Source of the DNA: Protonemura montana
Taxonomy: Eukaryota > Arthropoda > Insecta > Plecoptera > Nemouridae
Assembly (NCBI GenBank): GCA_947568835.1
Contig: OX387611.1
Coordinates: 2,484,001 to 2,548,000 of the forward strand
Length of the DNA stretch: 64,000 bases
Direction of reading: 5' to 3'
The notes under the pieces are model-generated. The model was not told where the DNA came from and did not search any database. It worked only from the letters and a program-made list of their open reading frames with translations. Of the stretch, positions 62,401 through 64,000 are shown in pieces. How positions within the stretch are numbered: the stretch's first letter is position 1; every line of letters starts with the position of its first letter. The translations under genes were made by a program, and so were the position numbers.

Positions 62401-64000
62401 TTTAAATTCCGCCATCTTGTTTTAACATCCGCCATCTTGTTTTAGTCTCGCTCCGCGGCCGTCGTGTGGAACTCGAGGATCTCACTCCAAGTCTGACCAA
62501 CGGAACTGCTCGAGGTCGAGTGGAACGGCTCAGCCCTAAGGAGTTGGAACAGCTCTACGACGGAGAACTGGCGCTGAACGTAGCTACCGAGACGTCGAGA
62601 AGTCTGGTGAGAGACAGAACTGCTGGGAACTGCTGGGAACTGCTTGGAACGGCTGGAAACGGATGGGAACTTATGGGAACTGCTGGGAATGGCTAGGAAC
62701 GGCTGGGAACTGCTTATAACTGCTTGGAACAGATGGGAATAGCTTGGAATGGCTAGGAACTGCTTGGAACGGCTGGGAACTGCTAGGAACTGATGTGAAC
62801 GGCTGGGAACTGCTGGGAATGGCTGGGAATTTCCTTTGACAATGTATAATAATTACTAGTACCTTTAGTTAATACTGTTTTTAATTTAGAAGACTTAACA
62901 AATATATTATTCCAATATATTACAATAATGCATACAATTTTAATAAAAGCTCAGCGCAAGTTTTTAATTTTAACTCGTTGTCGCGTGCTTCAGATCCGAG
63001 GGAAGATCGCGTCGCGATTGGTCGCAGACGCACGAGCCAGCGATCGACCGACGTTGATGCGACAACGCGCCGCGACAGAATCGAAGACAGCTGGACTCGC
63101 GTGGGTTGCAGTCGACCTTGAATGTACACTGCATTTCGAGGTTAGAAAAATCTAATACACATCCTTCCCCCGATCTTTTCCTCCTTCCCCTGATATTTTC
63201 CTCCTTCCCCCGATCTTTTCGTCCTTCCCCCGATCTTTTCGTCCTTCCCCCAAACTTTTCCTCCTTCCCCCGATCTTTTCGTCCTTCCCCCGATCTTTTC
63301 GTCCTTCCCCCAAACTTTTCCTCCTTCCCCCGATATTTTCGTCCTTCCCCCGATATTTTCGTCCTTCCCCAAACTTTTCCTCCTTCCCCCGATCTTTTCC
63401 TCCTTCCCCCAAACTTTTCCTCCTTCCCCCGATATTTTCGTCCTTCCCCAAACTTTTCCTCCTTCCCCCGATATTTTCGTCCTTCCCCAAACTTTTCCTC
63501 CTTCCCCCGATATTTTCCTCCTTCCCCCAAACTTTTCGTCCTTCCCACGATCTTTCCATCCATCCTGGGATGGATGGGTGGATCTGTATGAATCCCTATA
63601 ATTATACCATAATAATTATTTGATTATCATTAATCATTTATTACTTAACATTAAGTACAATAGCATTATATAGCATATTTCTAATCAGAGCACCCAATAA
63701 TAATCTAACGATACCCATACTCTGTATAATGCAATAGTTCACCGGAAAACAATAATAAATACAAATACAAAATCCATCCATCCACCCATCCACCCACCCA
63801 TCCACCCATCCACCCACCCATCCATCCATCCGAGCTCAGGGCGTGTTAGTTAATATCTCTTTTCTTTGCACAGGTAACATTATCAGGGCTGTCCAACGCG
63901 CACTCTTCCCTGGCTTTGTACCTGGAACAGATCCCGGTCATAGCCCCCGGAGCTCCGGTCACGTTGCGTCTCCTGCAGGACTTTACCGGGAATCAAATGG
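20309..64000 (+). CDS. sog: Chordin / short gastrulation, 12 exons, 3' incomplete
   Basis: This is a secreted antagonist that binds Dpp/BMP ligands outside the cell and patterns the dorsoventral axis. Coding exons are 20,309-20,420; 33,614-33,717; 33,817-33,949; 48,299-48,352; 49,326-49,502; 51,014-51,218; 57,925-58,111; 58,641-58,871; 59,913-60,072; 62,446-62,606; 62,994-63,140; 63,874-beyond 64,000. They join in frame to about 599 codons, with GT-AG introns whose phases match at every junction (1,0,1,1,1,2,0,0,1,0,0). Order of parts: signal peptide (1-19), first VWC domain (about 39-115, CIKCQC and CCKSC), a short acidic linker, then CHRD domains from KHFAAILTG onward. The missing 3' part should hold the last CHRD portion and further VWC domains. 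[15 protein letters not shown] and [17 protein letters not shown] are characteristic of chordin. Introns 1 and 3 are 13.2 and 14.3 kb and consist mostly of tandem arrays. Confidence 0.93.
20452..20586 (-). mobile_element. 5S-headed SINE body fragment (copy B)
   Basis: CTCCTGTCGAAGACCAAGG through GAGTGAAGTTGCTGTACTAAC matches the inner half of the SINE body. The outer half and A-rich tail are missing. The 91-bp array follows directly. Confidence 0.8.
20587..20990 (-). repeat. 91-bp 5S-derived array, about 4.4 copies
   Basis: Monomers in minus-strand 5S orientation follow SINE copy B, 0.17 kb inside sog intron 1. The array ends at ACTGGTCATAGGATG. Confidence 0.92.
21002..21914 (+). repeat. 5-bp (TGCCA/TGCCT/TGCCC)n array
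   Basis: About 0.9 kb of TGCCA, TGCCT and TGCCC pentamers with occasional TACCT and TGACA. The variants follow each other in recurring longer blocks (for instance the TTGCCTTGACATGCCATGCC word at about 21,322, 21,479, 21,689 and 21,885). All frames stay open because the motif lacks stops, so no protein is proposed. Confidence 0.97.
21985..22245 (-). repeat. 91-bp 5S-derived array, about 2.7 copies
   Basis: Somewhat diverged monomers (ACCCGGCGAAGTGTTACTTACC in place of CAGCGCAGTGTTGCTTAACT) suggest an older or locally homogenised group. Confidence 0.88.
22246..22453. other. Unassigned spacer
   Basis: AT-rich sequence with no recognised feature; GGTGATACTTGTTATC at its start may be a degraded 5S-like array edge. 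Confidence 0.4.
22454..24873 (+). repeat. 41-bp tandem repeat (family 1), about 59 copies
   Basis: The unit is GGATCCTATGCTCTATCCAG followed by GTTATTTGAGATCAGCTGGCT. Most units keep GGATCC and CAGCTG. It has the same family as 46.32 kb in this orientation and 8.18 kb in the opposite one. Confidence 0.97.
24874..25148. other. Unassigned spacer
   Basis: Unique-looking sequence in sog intron 1; GGCGGCCATCTTGTTTC near 25,045 carries a reversed YY1-like core. Confidence 0.4.
25149..26701 (-). repeat. 91-bp 5S-derived array, about 17 copies
   Basis: The array contains alternating monomer types (CGAACAGAACTGG and CGAACAGTGCTAG; TGACCCAGCGC and TGACTCAGAGC). They recur as a multi-monomer higher-order pattern between about 25,540 and 26,450. 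Confidence 0.95.
26702..27112. other. AT-rich spacer
   Basis: No gene or repeat is recognised. A short run of TTTACCAGGATTTACC-like words near 27,050 is the only internal repetition. Confidence 0.5.
27113..27389 (-). mobile_element. 5S-headed SINE, body and tail (copy C)
   Basis: Minus-strand body with the same 3' end GCGTCGTTAAATACCAC as copy A. Together with the array and the 5S head at 27,846-27,897 it gives the most complete element in the window. Confidence 0.8.
27390..27845 (-). repeat. 91-bp 5S-derived array, 5 copies
   Basis: Five monomers between the SINE body and the 5S head of copy C. Confidence 0.93.
27838..27897 (-). other. 5S rRNA-like 5' head of the SINE
   Basis: On the minus strand this reads AACACCGGCTCTCGTTAGAT then CACCGAAGTTAAGCAAC. 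Apart from three bases that equals the region of animal 5S rRNA just before and into box A. A shorter version (GGTCACCGAAGTTAAGCAAC) occurs at about 43,945-43,985. Confidence 0.8.
27898..28170. other. Unassigned spacer
   Basis: No recognised feature. Confidence 0.4.
28171..28440 (+). repeat. 10-bp tandem repeat, about 27 copies
   Basis: The unit CATGTCCTGG alternates with CACGTCCTGA variants. It is located in sog intron 1. Confidence 0.97.
28441..28849. other. Spacer with a perfect GC-rich palindrome
   Basis: AT-rich at first, GC-rich from 28,640. CGTCGAGCGCT at 28,739 and its exact reverse complement at 28,758 are separated by 8 bases. CCAGTGGCGTAGC occurs twice just before the 68-bp array. 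Confidence 0.6.
28850..29973 (-). repeat. 68-bp tandem repeat, about 16 copies
   Basis: The unit runs from TTAGCCTTGTCACTTTGACA to CCAAGGACCGGCCACCGC in exact 68-bp steps with very few changes. The reverse complement forms the arrays at 31.80 and 44.92 kb. Confidence 0.97.
29983..30372 (+). repeat. 53-bp tandem repeat, about 7 copies
   Basis: The unit begins AACCTGTAAACCCAATGGCA and ends GCTGTGACTCTGACT. It starts about 10 bp after the 68-bp array ends. Confidence 0.96.
30373..30599. other. Unassigned spacer
   Basis: No recognised feature apart from two AGTGGCG words. Confidence 0.4.
30600..30735 (+). ncRNA. Two tRNA-like segments (SINE head or pseudo-tRNAs)
   Basis: The first has a perfect T-arm CCAGGTTCGATCCTGG at 30,645-30,660. 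The second (about 30,665-30,735) resembles tRNA-Ala(TGC): GTAGTGAGAGCGCC, CTTGCAT anticodon loop, then GGTCCCAGGTTCG and CCTGGG. The D-arm and anticodon stem are imperfect and no acceptor pairing is clear, so these look like pseudogenes or a tRNA-derived SINE head. The second T-arm runs straight into a 91-bp 5S-like unit. Confidence 0.65.
30733..31188 (+). repeat. 91-bp 5S-derived array, plus orientation, 5 copies
   Basis: 5S-like units are in + orientation here, opposite to most arrays. The first unit begins inside box A (GCAACACTGCGCTG) immediately after the tRNA-like T-arm. Confidence 0.93.
31189..31470. other. Unassigned spacer
   Basis: No recognised gene. AATGACGTCATT, a CRE-like palindrome, lies near 31,285. 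Confidence 0.4.
31471..31796 (+). repeat. 67-bp tandem repeat, about 5 copies
   Basis: The unit starts CAGTTAAAATGGCCGACCAC and ends GCAATGGTGAAGTCCAC. The last copy breaks at GAGCAATG and the 68-bp array starts at the next base. Confidence 0.96.
31797..32680 (+). repeat. 68-bp tandem repeat, plus orientation, 13 copies
   Basis: Reverse complement of the 28.85-29.97 kb units: CCAACACAGTGTGTCAAAGT onward to GGTGCTGTTGGACAGGAGCAG. Confidence 0.97.
32681..32857. other. Unassigned GC-rich spacer
   Basis: GGCACCGGGTCCACCCTCGG resembles GGCACCGGGTTCAGCCTCGG at about 48,366 and has a T-arm-like look. No gene is proposed. Confidence 0.4.
32858..33590 (+). repeat. 49-bp tandem repeat, about 15 copies
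   Basis: The unit is AAGGATGGAATATCTGTGCA followed by AGCTTTATCTGTGCTAGTCT and TTGCCTCAT. Some copies have an extra AAGG. The array stops 23 bp before the acceptor of sog exon 2. Confidence 0.96.
33614..33717 (+). CDS. sog: sog exon 2: first half of VWC1
   Basis: The acceptor is TTTTTCTGCTTACAG. The two leading bases complete Glu, then [24 protein letters not shown] and IKCQCVP follow. LGPPFG.MYC..C.C is the start of the first chordin VWC domain. The donor is CCG|GTTAGT, phase 0. Confidence 0.93.
33718..33816 (+). other. sog intron 2 (99 bp)
   Basis: The only short intron seen in the gene. It runs from GTTAGTG to CCTCCGTAACGCAG, with CCGTAAC as a possible branch site. Confidence 0.85.
33817..33949 (+). 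CDS. sog: sog exon 3: second half of VWC1
   Basis: It encodes [20 protein letters not shown] and the closing [10 protein letters not shown]. The CCxxC signature ends the VWC fold. The donor G|GTAAAT leaves phase 1. Confidence 0.95.
33985..35322 (+). repeat. 64/73-bp tandem repeat, about 19 copies
   Basis: The first five units step by 64 bp and end in GCACGTTGTGTTGA. Later ones step by 73 bp and carry GCTTGTGCTTATTGCTATGTCA instead. All share TTGTGTGCAGTCCCATATGA and CAAGTTTTAAGATCC. The array begins 36 bp after the exon 3 donor, so TGTGCAG acceptor-like words are repeated inside intron 3. Confidence 0.96.
35323..35718. other. GC-rich then AT-rich spacer
   Basis: 35,340-35,540 is rich in CG dinucleotides (GGACGGCGTCGAGGCGTCGC). 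I find no splice sites or chordin-like residues here, so no exon is proposed. Confidence 0.5.
35719..36251 (-). repeat. 52-bp tRNA-derived tandem repeat, about 10 copies
   Basis: On the minus strand each unit reads TAGCTCAATTGGTTAGAGCA (tRNA D-arm and A box), then CACC-7 bases-GGTG (anticodon-arm remnant), GGAGATC, then GGGGTTCAAG or GGGGTCCAAG (T-loop/B-box start), and at once the next D-arm. The acceptor stem is absent inside the array. The outer edges keep GTCCGAG before the first unit and a fuller GGGTCCAAGTCCTCG after the last. This is what internal amplification of a single tRNA-like gene would leave. Confidence 0.85.
36252..36555. other. AT-rich spacer
   Basis: No recognised feature apart from GGTGGCGCCA at its end, also present near 10,626. 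Confidence 0.4.
36556..38066 (-). repeat. 37-bp family, inverted, with 7-bp (CCCATGT)n expansion
   Basis: The array begins with reverse-complement monomers of the 10.7-16.8 kb array (CAGCCTTGCCTGGACCCTGC). From about 36,910 it becomes mainly (CCCATGT)n interrupted every 70-300 bp by a full monomer. The 7-bp unit equals the duplicated GGGACAT inside the 37-bp monomer. Confidence 0.97.
38067..38549. other. Spacer with shared array flank and CRE palindrome
   Basis: GGTCGTGGGTTATGAACCAC at about 38,084 mirrors the flank of the first 37-bp array and looks like a T-arm. CCGATGACGTCATCGG, a 16-bp perfect palindrome around TGACGTCA, lies at 38,269-38,284. No gene is recognised. Confidence 0.55.
38550..41601 (+). 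repeat. 36-bp tandem repeat, about 85 copies
   Basis: The unit is GCCATGTCTTGAGCTGGACA followed by ACAGCATGGACTGCAA. A shortened AGCTTTGTTTGGCAAGCC variant junction occurs at about 38,693, 40,507, 41,312 and 41,363. Frames stay open on both strands (12-residue repeats such as [12 protein letters not shown]) because 36 is divisible by three. No protein is proposed. Confidence 0.97.
41602..41907. other. Spacer with tRNA-like B-box relics
   Basis: AGAGTTCGATTACC near 41,681 and GGGTCCCGAGTTCGAACACC near 41,792 look like T-arm/B-box sequences of degraded tRNA-derived elements. Neither folds into a full tRNA by eye. Confidence 0.4.
41908..42050 (+). repeat. 31-bp AT-rich tandem repeat, 4-5 copies
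   Basis: The unit is TATAAAAATACTGAAAATCG followed by CATTAAATTTC. It is unrelated to the GC-rich 31-bp array at 9-10 kb. Confidence 0.92.
42051..42300 (+). mobile_element. Penelope-like element 3' fragment (copy 1)
   Basis: About 240 bp match 61,935-62,172 closely, including TTAGGAAGCTTGAACTTGG and the hairpin GTAAC-8 nt-GTTAC followed by GAAAC. At 61.6 kb the same tail follows a peptide resembling the C-terminus of Penelope-type GIY-YIG proteins, which suggests the family. Confidence 0.6.
42301..42787. other. AT-rich spacer
   Basis: No gene or tandem repeat is recognised; ACCAGTGGCGTAACG near 42,698 resembles words at 28.85 kb. Confidence 0.5.
42788..43043 (-). mobile_element. 5S-headed SINE, body and tail (copy D)
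   Basis: Very close to copies A and C. It ends in CATGACCAGATGTCAAAAC on the minus strand, then is cut short before the GTCGTTAAACACCAC end. Confidence 0.8.
43044..43955 (-). repeat. 91-bp 5S-derived array, 10 copies
   Basis: The array includes sub-variants (CATCACCCCAACCTCTCTCACG, ACTTCATCACTCC). It is bounded on the far side by the 5S-head remnant at about 43,945-43,985. Confidence 0.94.
44098..44742 (+). repeat. 60-bp tandem repeat with E-box, about 11 copies
   Basis: The unit is GTGGCACCTACCGTTACCAC then GTGTTGCCGGCCTCGTTTGC and TCAGCAGCAAGCGCCATCGT. Most units contain CACGTG. Frames stay open because 60 is divisible by three. Confidence 0.96.
44743..44917. other. GC-rich spacer
   Basis: CG-rich sequence between two arrays with no recognised gene. 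Confidence 0.4.
44918..46090 (+). repeat. 68-bp tandem repeat, plus orientation, about 17 copies
   Basis: Same family and orientation as 31.80-32.68 kb. One copy has a 1-bp insertion (CTTGGGTGC, 45,794) and one an internal deletion (CACAGTCAAAG, 45,485). Confidence 0.97.
46091..46317. other. Unassigned spacer
   Basis: Contains TCAGCTGACAGCTGACAGCTG near 46,217 and the reversed YY1-like CAAGATGGCG near 46,266. Confidence 0.4.
46318..47035 (+). repeat. 41-bp tandem repeat (family 1), about 17 copies
   Basis: Same orientation as 22.45-24.87 kb. It joins the next array without a spacer (CTCTATTCACCATAGCACC). Confidence 0.97.
47034..48243 (+). repeat. 60-bp tandem repeat, 20 copies (Ser/Thr-rich frame)
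   Basis: The unit is CACCATAGCACCAAGCAGTG followed by ACCCTGGTATTACTGTCAGT and AGCACCGTGCTAACTAG. One + frame is open to 48,258 and reads [20 protein letters not shown], mucin-like. The other strand is open too. One unit lost 15 nt, in frame. The array ends 55 bp before sog exon 4. I regard it as a satellite unless transcripts show otherwise. Confidence 0.95.
48299..48352 (+). CDS. sog: sog exon 4: linker into CHRD1
   Basis: A 54-bp exon: acceptor GTTTCTAG|GG, donor C|GTGAGT. It encodes [18 protein letters not shown], and its last C plus AT of exon 5 makes His, giving MKHFAAILTG. Both phases are 1, matching exons 3 and 5, and EERNMKHFAA is the usual chordin lead-in. Confidence 0.9.
48531..49206 (+). 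repeat. 33-bp tandem repeat, about 20 copies
   Basis: The unit is AGGCTTAACTGGAATTTATG followed by CCAAATTAAAGCT. It fills most of sog intron 4. Confidence 0.97.
49326..49502 (+). CDS. sog: sog exon 5: CHRD1 first half
   Basis: It encodes (H)[19 protein letters not shown] and continues to [20 protein letters not shown]. The alternating hydrophobic beta-strand pattern and FAAILTG entry are typical of the CHRD domain. The donor AAAG|GTGAGT leaves phase 1, and the intron turns into 5S-like repeat within 4 nt. Confidence 0.95.
49506..51005 (+). repeat. 91-bp 5S-derived array, plus orientation, about 16 copies
   Basis: The array fills sog intron 5 almost from donor to acceptor. It begins in box A (GTTAAGCAACACTG) and ends GTATTGGATGGTTGACTAT, about 9 nt before the acceptor AG. 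Variant monomers (GGTTCGGGTATTGGATGGGA, CATATTACACATGACC) alternate, which suggests block duplication. Confidence 0.95.
51014..51218 (+). CDS. sog: sog exon 6: CHRD1 second half
   Basis: The acceptor is GACTATGTTCTAG|CC. The CC completes Ala, giving [20 protein letters not shown], then [18 protein letters not shown] and [17 protein letters not shown]. The nearby CTTGCAG is a better-looking acceptor but would shift the frame. The donor AG|GTAAGA leaves phase 2. Confidence 0.92.
51309..51605 (-). mobile_element. 5S-headed SINE body (copy E) with internal triplication
   Basis: Body as in copies A, C and D, but GTTGATAAGCAAGGCGAGTG with its AAGTTGCTGTCGAGAG flank is present three times (51,484-51,596). 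The A-rich tail is missing at 51,309. Confidence 0.8.
51606..57737 (-). repeat. 91-bp 5S-derived array, about 67 copies (6.1 kb)
   Basis: The largest array of the family, filling sog intron 6. The step is exactly 91 bp over long stretches. Blocks of variants are visible: CAACCAACCAATACC over eight units at 54.47-55.14 kb, CCAATTCCTGACTC at 52.2-52.5 kb, ACTTGCATCC at 54.06-54.25 kb. Box A, intermediate element and box C of 5S are preserved on the minus strand in nearly all units. Confidence 0.97.
57738..57808 (+). mobile_element. SINE 3' tail, plus orientation
   Basis: GACGCCATTAGACCAGTGCC through GTTGTTAAACACCAC and a run of adenines is the SINE 3' end, inverted relative to copy E at the other side of the array. 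Confidence 0.8.
57925..58111 (+). CDS. sog: sog exon 7: CHRD2 start
   Basis: AG plus C makes Ser, then [16 protein letters not shown] opens the second CHRD domain. [19 protein letters not shown] ends it in phase 0 with donor CTG|GTAAGT. Confidence 0.95.
58216..58622 (+). repeat. (CCTAA)n array in sog intron 7
   Basis: About 80 CCTAA units with CTTAC and CAAAC variants. The last CTAAC ends 20 nt before exon 8, at good branch-site distance. Confidence 0.97.
58641..58871 (+). CDS. sog: sog exon 8: CHRD2 second part
   Basis: Acceptor TTTTTCTCGCAG, 77 codons, phase 0 at both ends. It encodes [20 protein letters not shown] and [16 protein letters not shown], closing with TCEVFQ, the usual lead to the next CHRD domain. 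Confidence 0.95.
58947..59882 (+). repeat. 41-bp tandem repeat (family 2), about 23 copies
   Basis: The unit is GGTATATCATGGCCTAGCAT followed by AGGAGGTTCAATGTTAGCACG. It is unrelated to the other 41-bp family and fills sog intron 8. Confidence 0.97.
59913..60072 (+). CDS. sog: sog exon 9: CHRD3 start
   Basis: Acceptor CTGGTTTCAG. It encodes [16 protein letters not shown], then [20 protein letters not shown] and [11 protein letters not shown], leaving phase 1 (donor G|GTATGT). The strand pattern [10 protein letters not shown] is typical of CHRD. Confidence 0.92.
60127..60245 (+). mobile_element. Degenerate 3' relic of the CR1-type retrotransposon
   Basis: AAATGATTTTAAAAA, GAAGAATTTAAATCAT and GTAAAGGAGTAAAGAATTA align in order with the ORF2 end and UTR start of the element at 4,310-4,460, with an internal deletion. 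Confidence 0.7.
60266..61341. mobile_element. Fold-back (long inverted-repeat) element, 1.08 kb
   Basis: The left arm 60,266-60,699 is the reverse complement of 60,908-61,341, both about 434 bp, around a 208-bp centre. Landmarks: GGGAAATCTCATTAAG at the left end and CTTAATGGGATTTCC at the right, CTACACGTAGTTCTGACGTC against GACGTCAGAACTACGTGTAG. No protein frame is present, so it is a non-autonomous DNA-transposon-like or fold-back element in sog intron 9. Confidence 0.88.
61497..62172 (+). pseudogene. Penelope-like element 3' relic (copy 2)
   Basis: A short open frame (61,577-61,816) includes [20 protein letters not shown] and [14 protein letters not shown]. This matches the usual end of GIY-YIG-type Penelope proteins (K.REA..I.K......NRD...L...W). 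Part of it (GATGATAGTTTTCAACTTGA) also occurs 232 bp earlier, a local duplication. The tail 61,935-62,172 equals the repeat at 42,051-42,300 and ends in a hammerhead-like hairpin. Family assignment is by motif memory, so moderate confidence. Confidence 0.6.
62137..62170 (+). ncRNA. Hammerhead-like hairpin (candidate)
   Basis: CTTGATAAA, stem GTAAC/GTTAC with an 8-nt loop, then GAAAC. The layout follows a hammerhead core, but two normally fixed core bases differ, so cleavage is doubtful. The second copy is at about 42,255-42,288. Confidence 0.3.
62173..62445. other. Intron 9 end with triplicated CCATCTTGTTTTA word
   Basis: CCATTTTGTTTTAAATTCCG, CCATCTTGTTTTAACATCCG and CCATCTTGTTTTAG follow each other at 62,390-62,445. 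The last one supplies the acceptor of exon 10. Confidence 0.6.
62446..62606 (+). CDS. sog: sog exon 10: CHRD3 second part
   Basis: Acceptor CTTGTTTTAG|TC; G plus TC makes Val. It encodes [20 protein letters not shown] and [20 protein letters not shown], ending SRSL in phase 0 (donor GTGAGA). GELALNV is a CHRD-type strand. Confidence 0.92.
62613..62834 (+). repeat. 10-bp tandem repeat, about 22 copies
   Basis: Units of GGGAACTGCT with GGAACGGCT, GGAATGGCT and similar variants start 7 bp after the exon 10 donor. Confidence 0.95.
62994..63140 (+). CDS. sog: sog exon 11: CHRD domain
   Basis: Acceptor GCGTGCTTCAG, 49 codons, phase 0. It encodes [20 protein letters not shown] and [17 protein letters not shown]. 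The donor GAG|GTTAGA is weak but gives the right frame to exon 12. Confidence 0.9.
63163..63556 (+). repeat. 20-bp pyrimidine-rich tandem repeat, about 20 copies
   Basis: The unit CCTTCCCCCGATCTTTTCGT alternates with CCAAACTTTTCCT forms. It begins about 22 bp after the exon 11 donor. Confidence 0.96.
63772..63830 (+). repeat. (CCAT/CCAC)n microsatellite
   Basis: Tetramers CCAT and CCAC with a few CCCA shifts, about 15 units, 43 bp before exon 12. Confidence 0.93.
63874..64000 (+). CDS. sog: sog exon 12 (runs off the window)
   Basis: Acceptor TTTTCTTTGCACAG. Phase 0, encoding [20 protein letters not shown], then [18 protein letters not shown], the middle of a CHRD domain. The exon is open to the window end. 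Confidence 0.93.

Overview
This window is animal nuclear DNA. It has spliced genes, LINE and Penelope-type retroelements, 5S/tRNA-derived repeats and long CCTAA (= TTAGG, the usual arthropod telomere unit) arrays. The one host gene is clearly chordin / short gastrulation (sog), and its protein looks arthropod-like. I therefore read the window as the 5' half of a sog locus in an arthropod with a large, repeat-rich genome. The species cannot be named from the sequence.

Layout. 1-4,550: an intact CR1-type non-LTR retrotransposon (ORF1 with PHD-like finger and SGNH esterase, ORF2 with endonuclease and reverse transcriptase) lying inside a 72-bp tandem repeat. 4,551-19,577: upstream DNA made almost wholly of tandem arrays with periods 72, 91, 5 (CCTAA), 41, 31, 37, 91 and 15. 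20,309-64,000: the sog gene on the + strand. I assembled twelve coding exons whose phases all agree: a signal-peptide exon (20,309-20,420), two exons for the first VWC domain (33.6-33.9 kb), a linker exon (48.3 kb), and CHRD-domain exons from 49.3 kb to the window end, where the gene continues. Introns 1 (13.2 kb) and 3 (14.3 kb) consist mostly of abutting minisatellite arrays.

The dominant repeat is a 91-bp monomer, roughly 135 copies in ten arrays. Read on the right strand it is a piece of 5S rRNA: box A, intermediate element and box C are present at exactly the 5S spacing, and one array edge at 27.84 kb keeps more of the 5' part of 5S. Several arrays are joined to a shared ~280-bp body ending in an A-rich tail, so the source looks like a 5S-headed SINE whose head has been tandemly amplified. 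One array is fused to a tRNA-Ala-like sequence, and elsewhere the inside of a tRNA-like gene has been amplified as a 52-bp repeat. Short direct repeats inside older monomers have seeded new satellites: 15 bp from the 91-bp unit, 7 bp from the 37-bp unit.

Other elements are a 1.08-kb fold-back element and Penelope-like 3' relics with a hammerhead-like hairpin, both in sog introns. Almost every very long reading frame in the arrays is a by-product of repeat periods divisible by three or lacking stops, and is not annotated as a gene.
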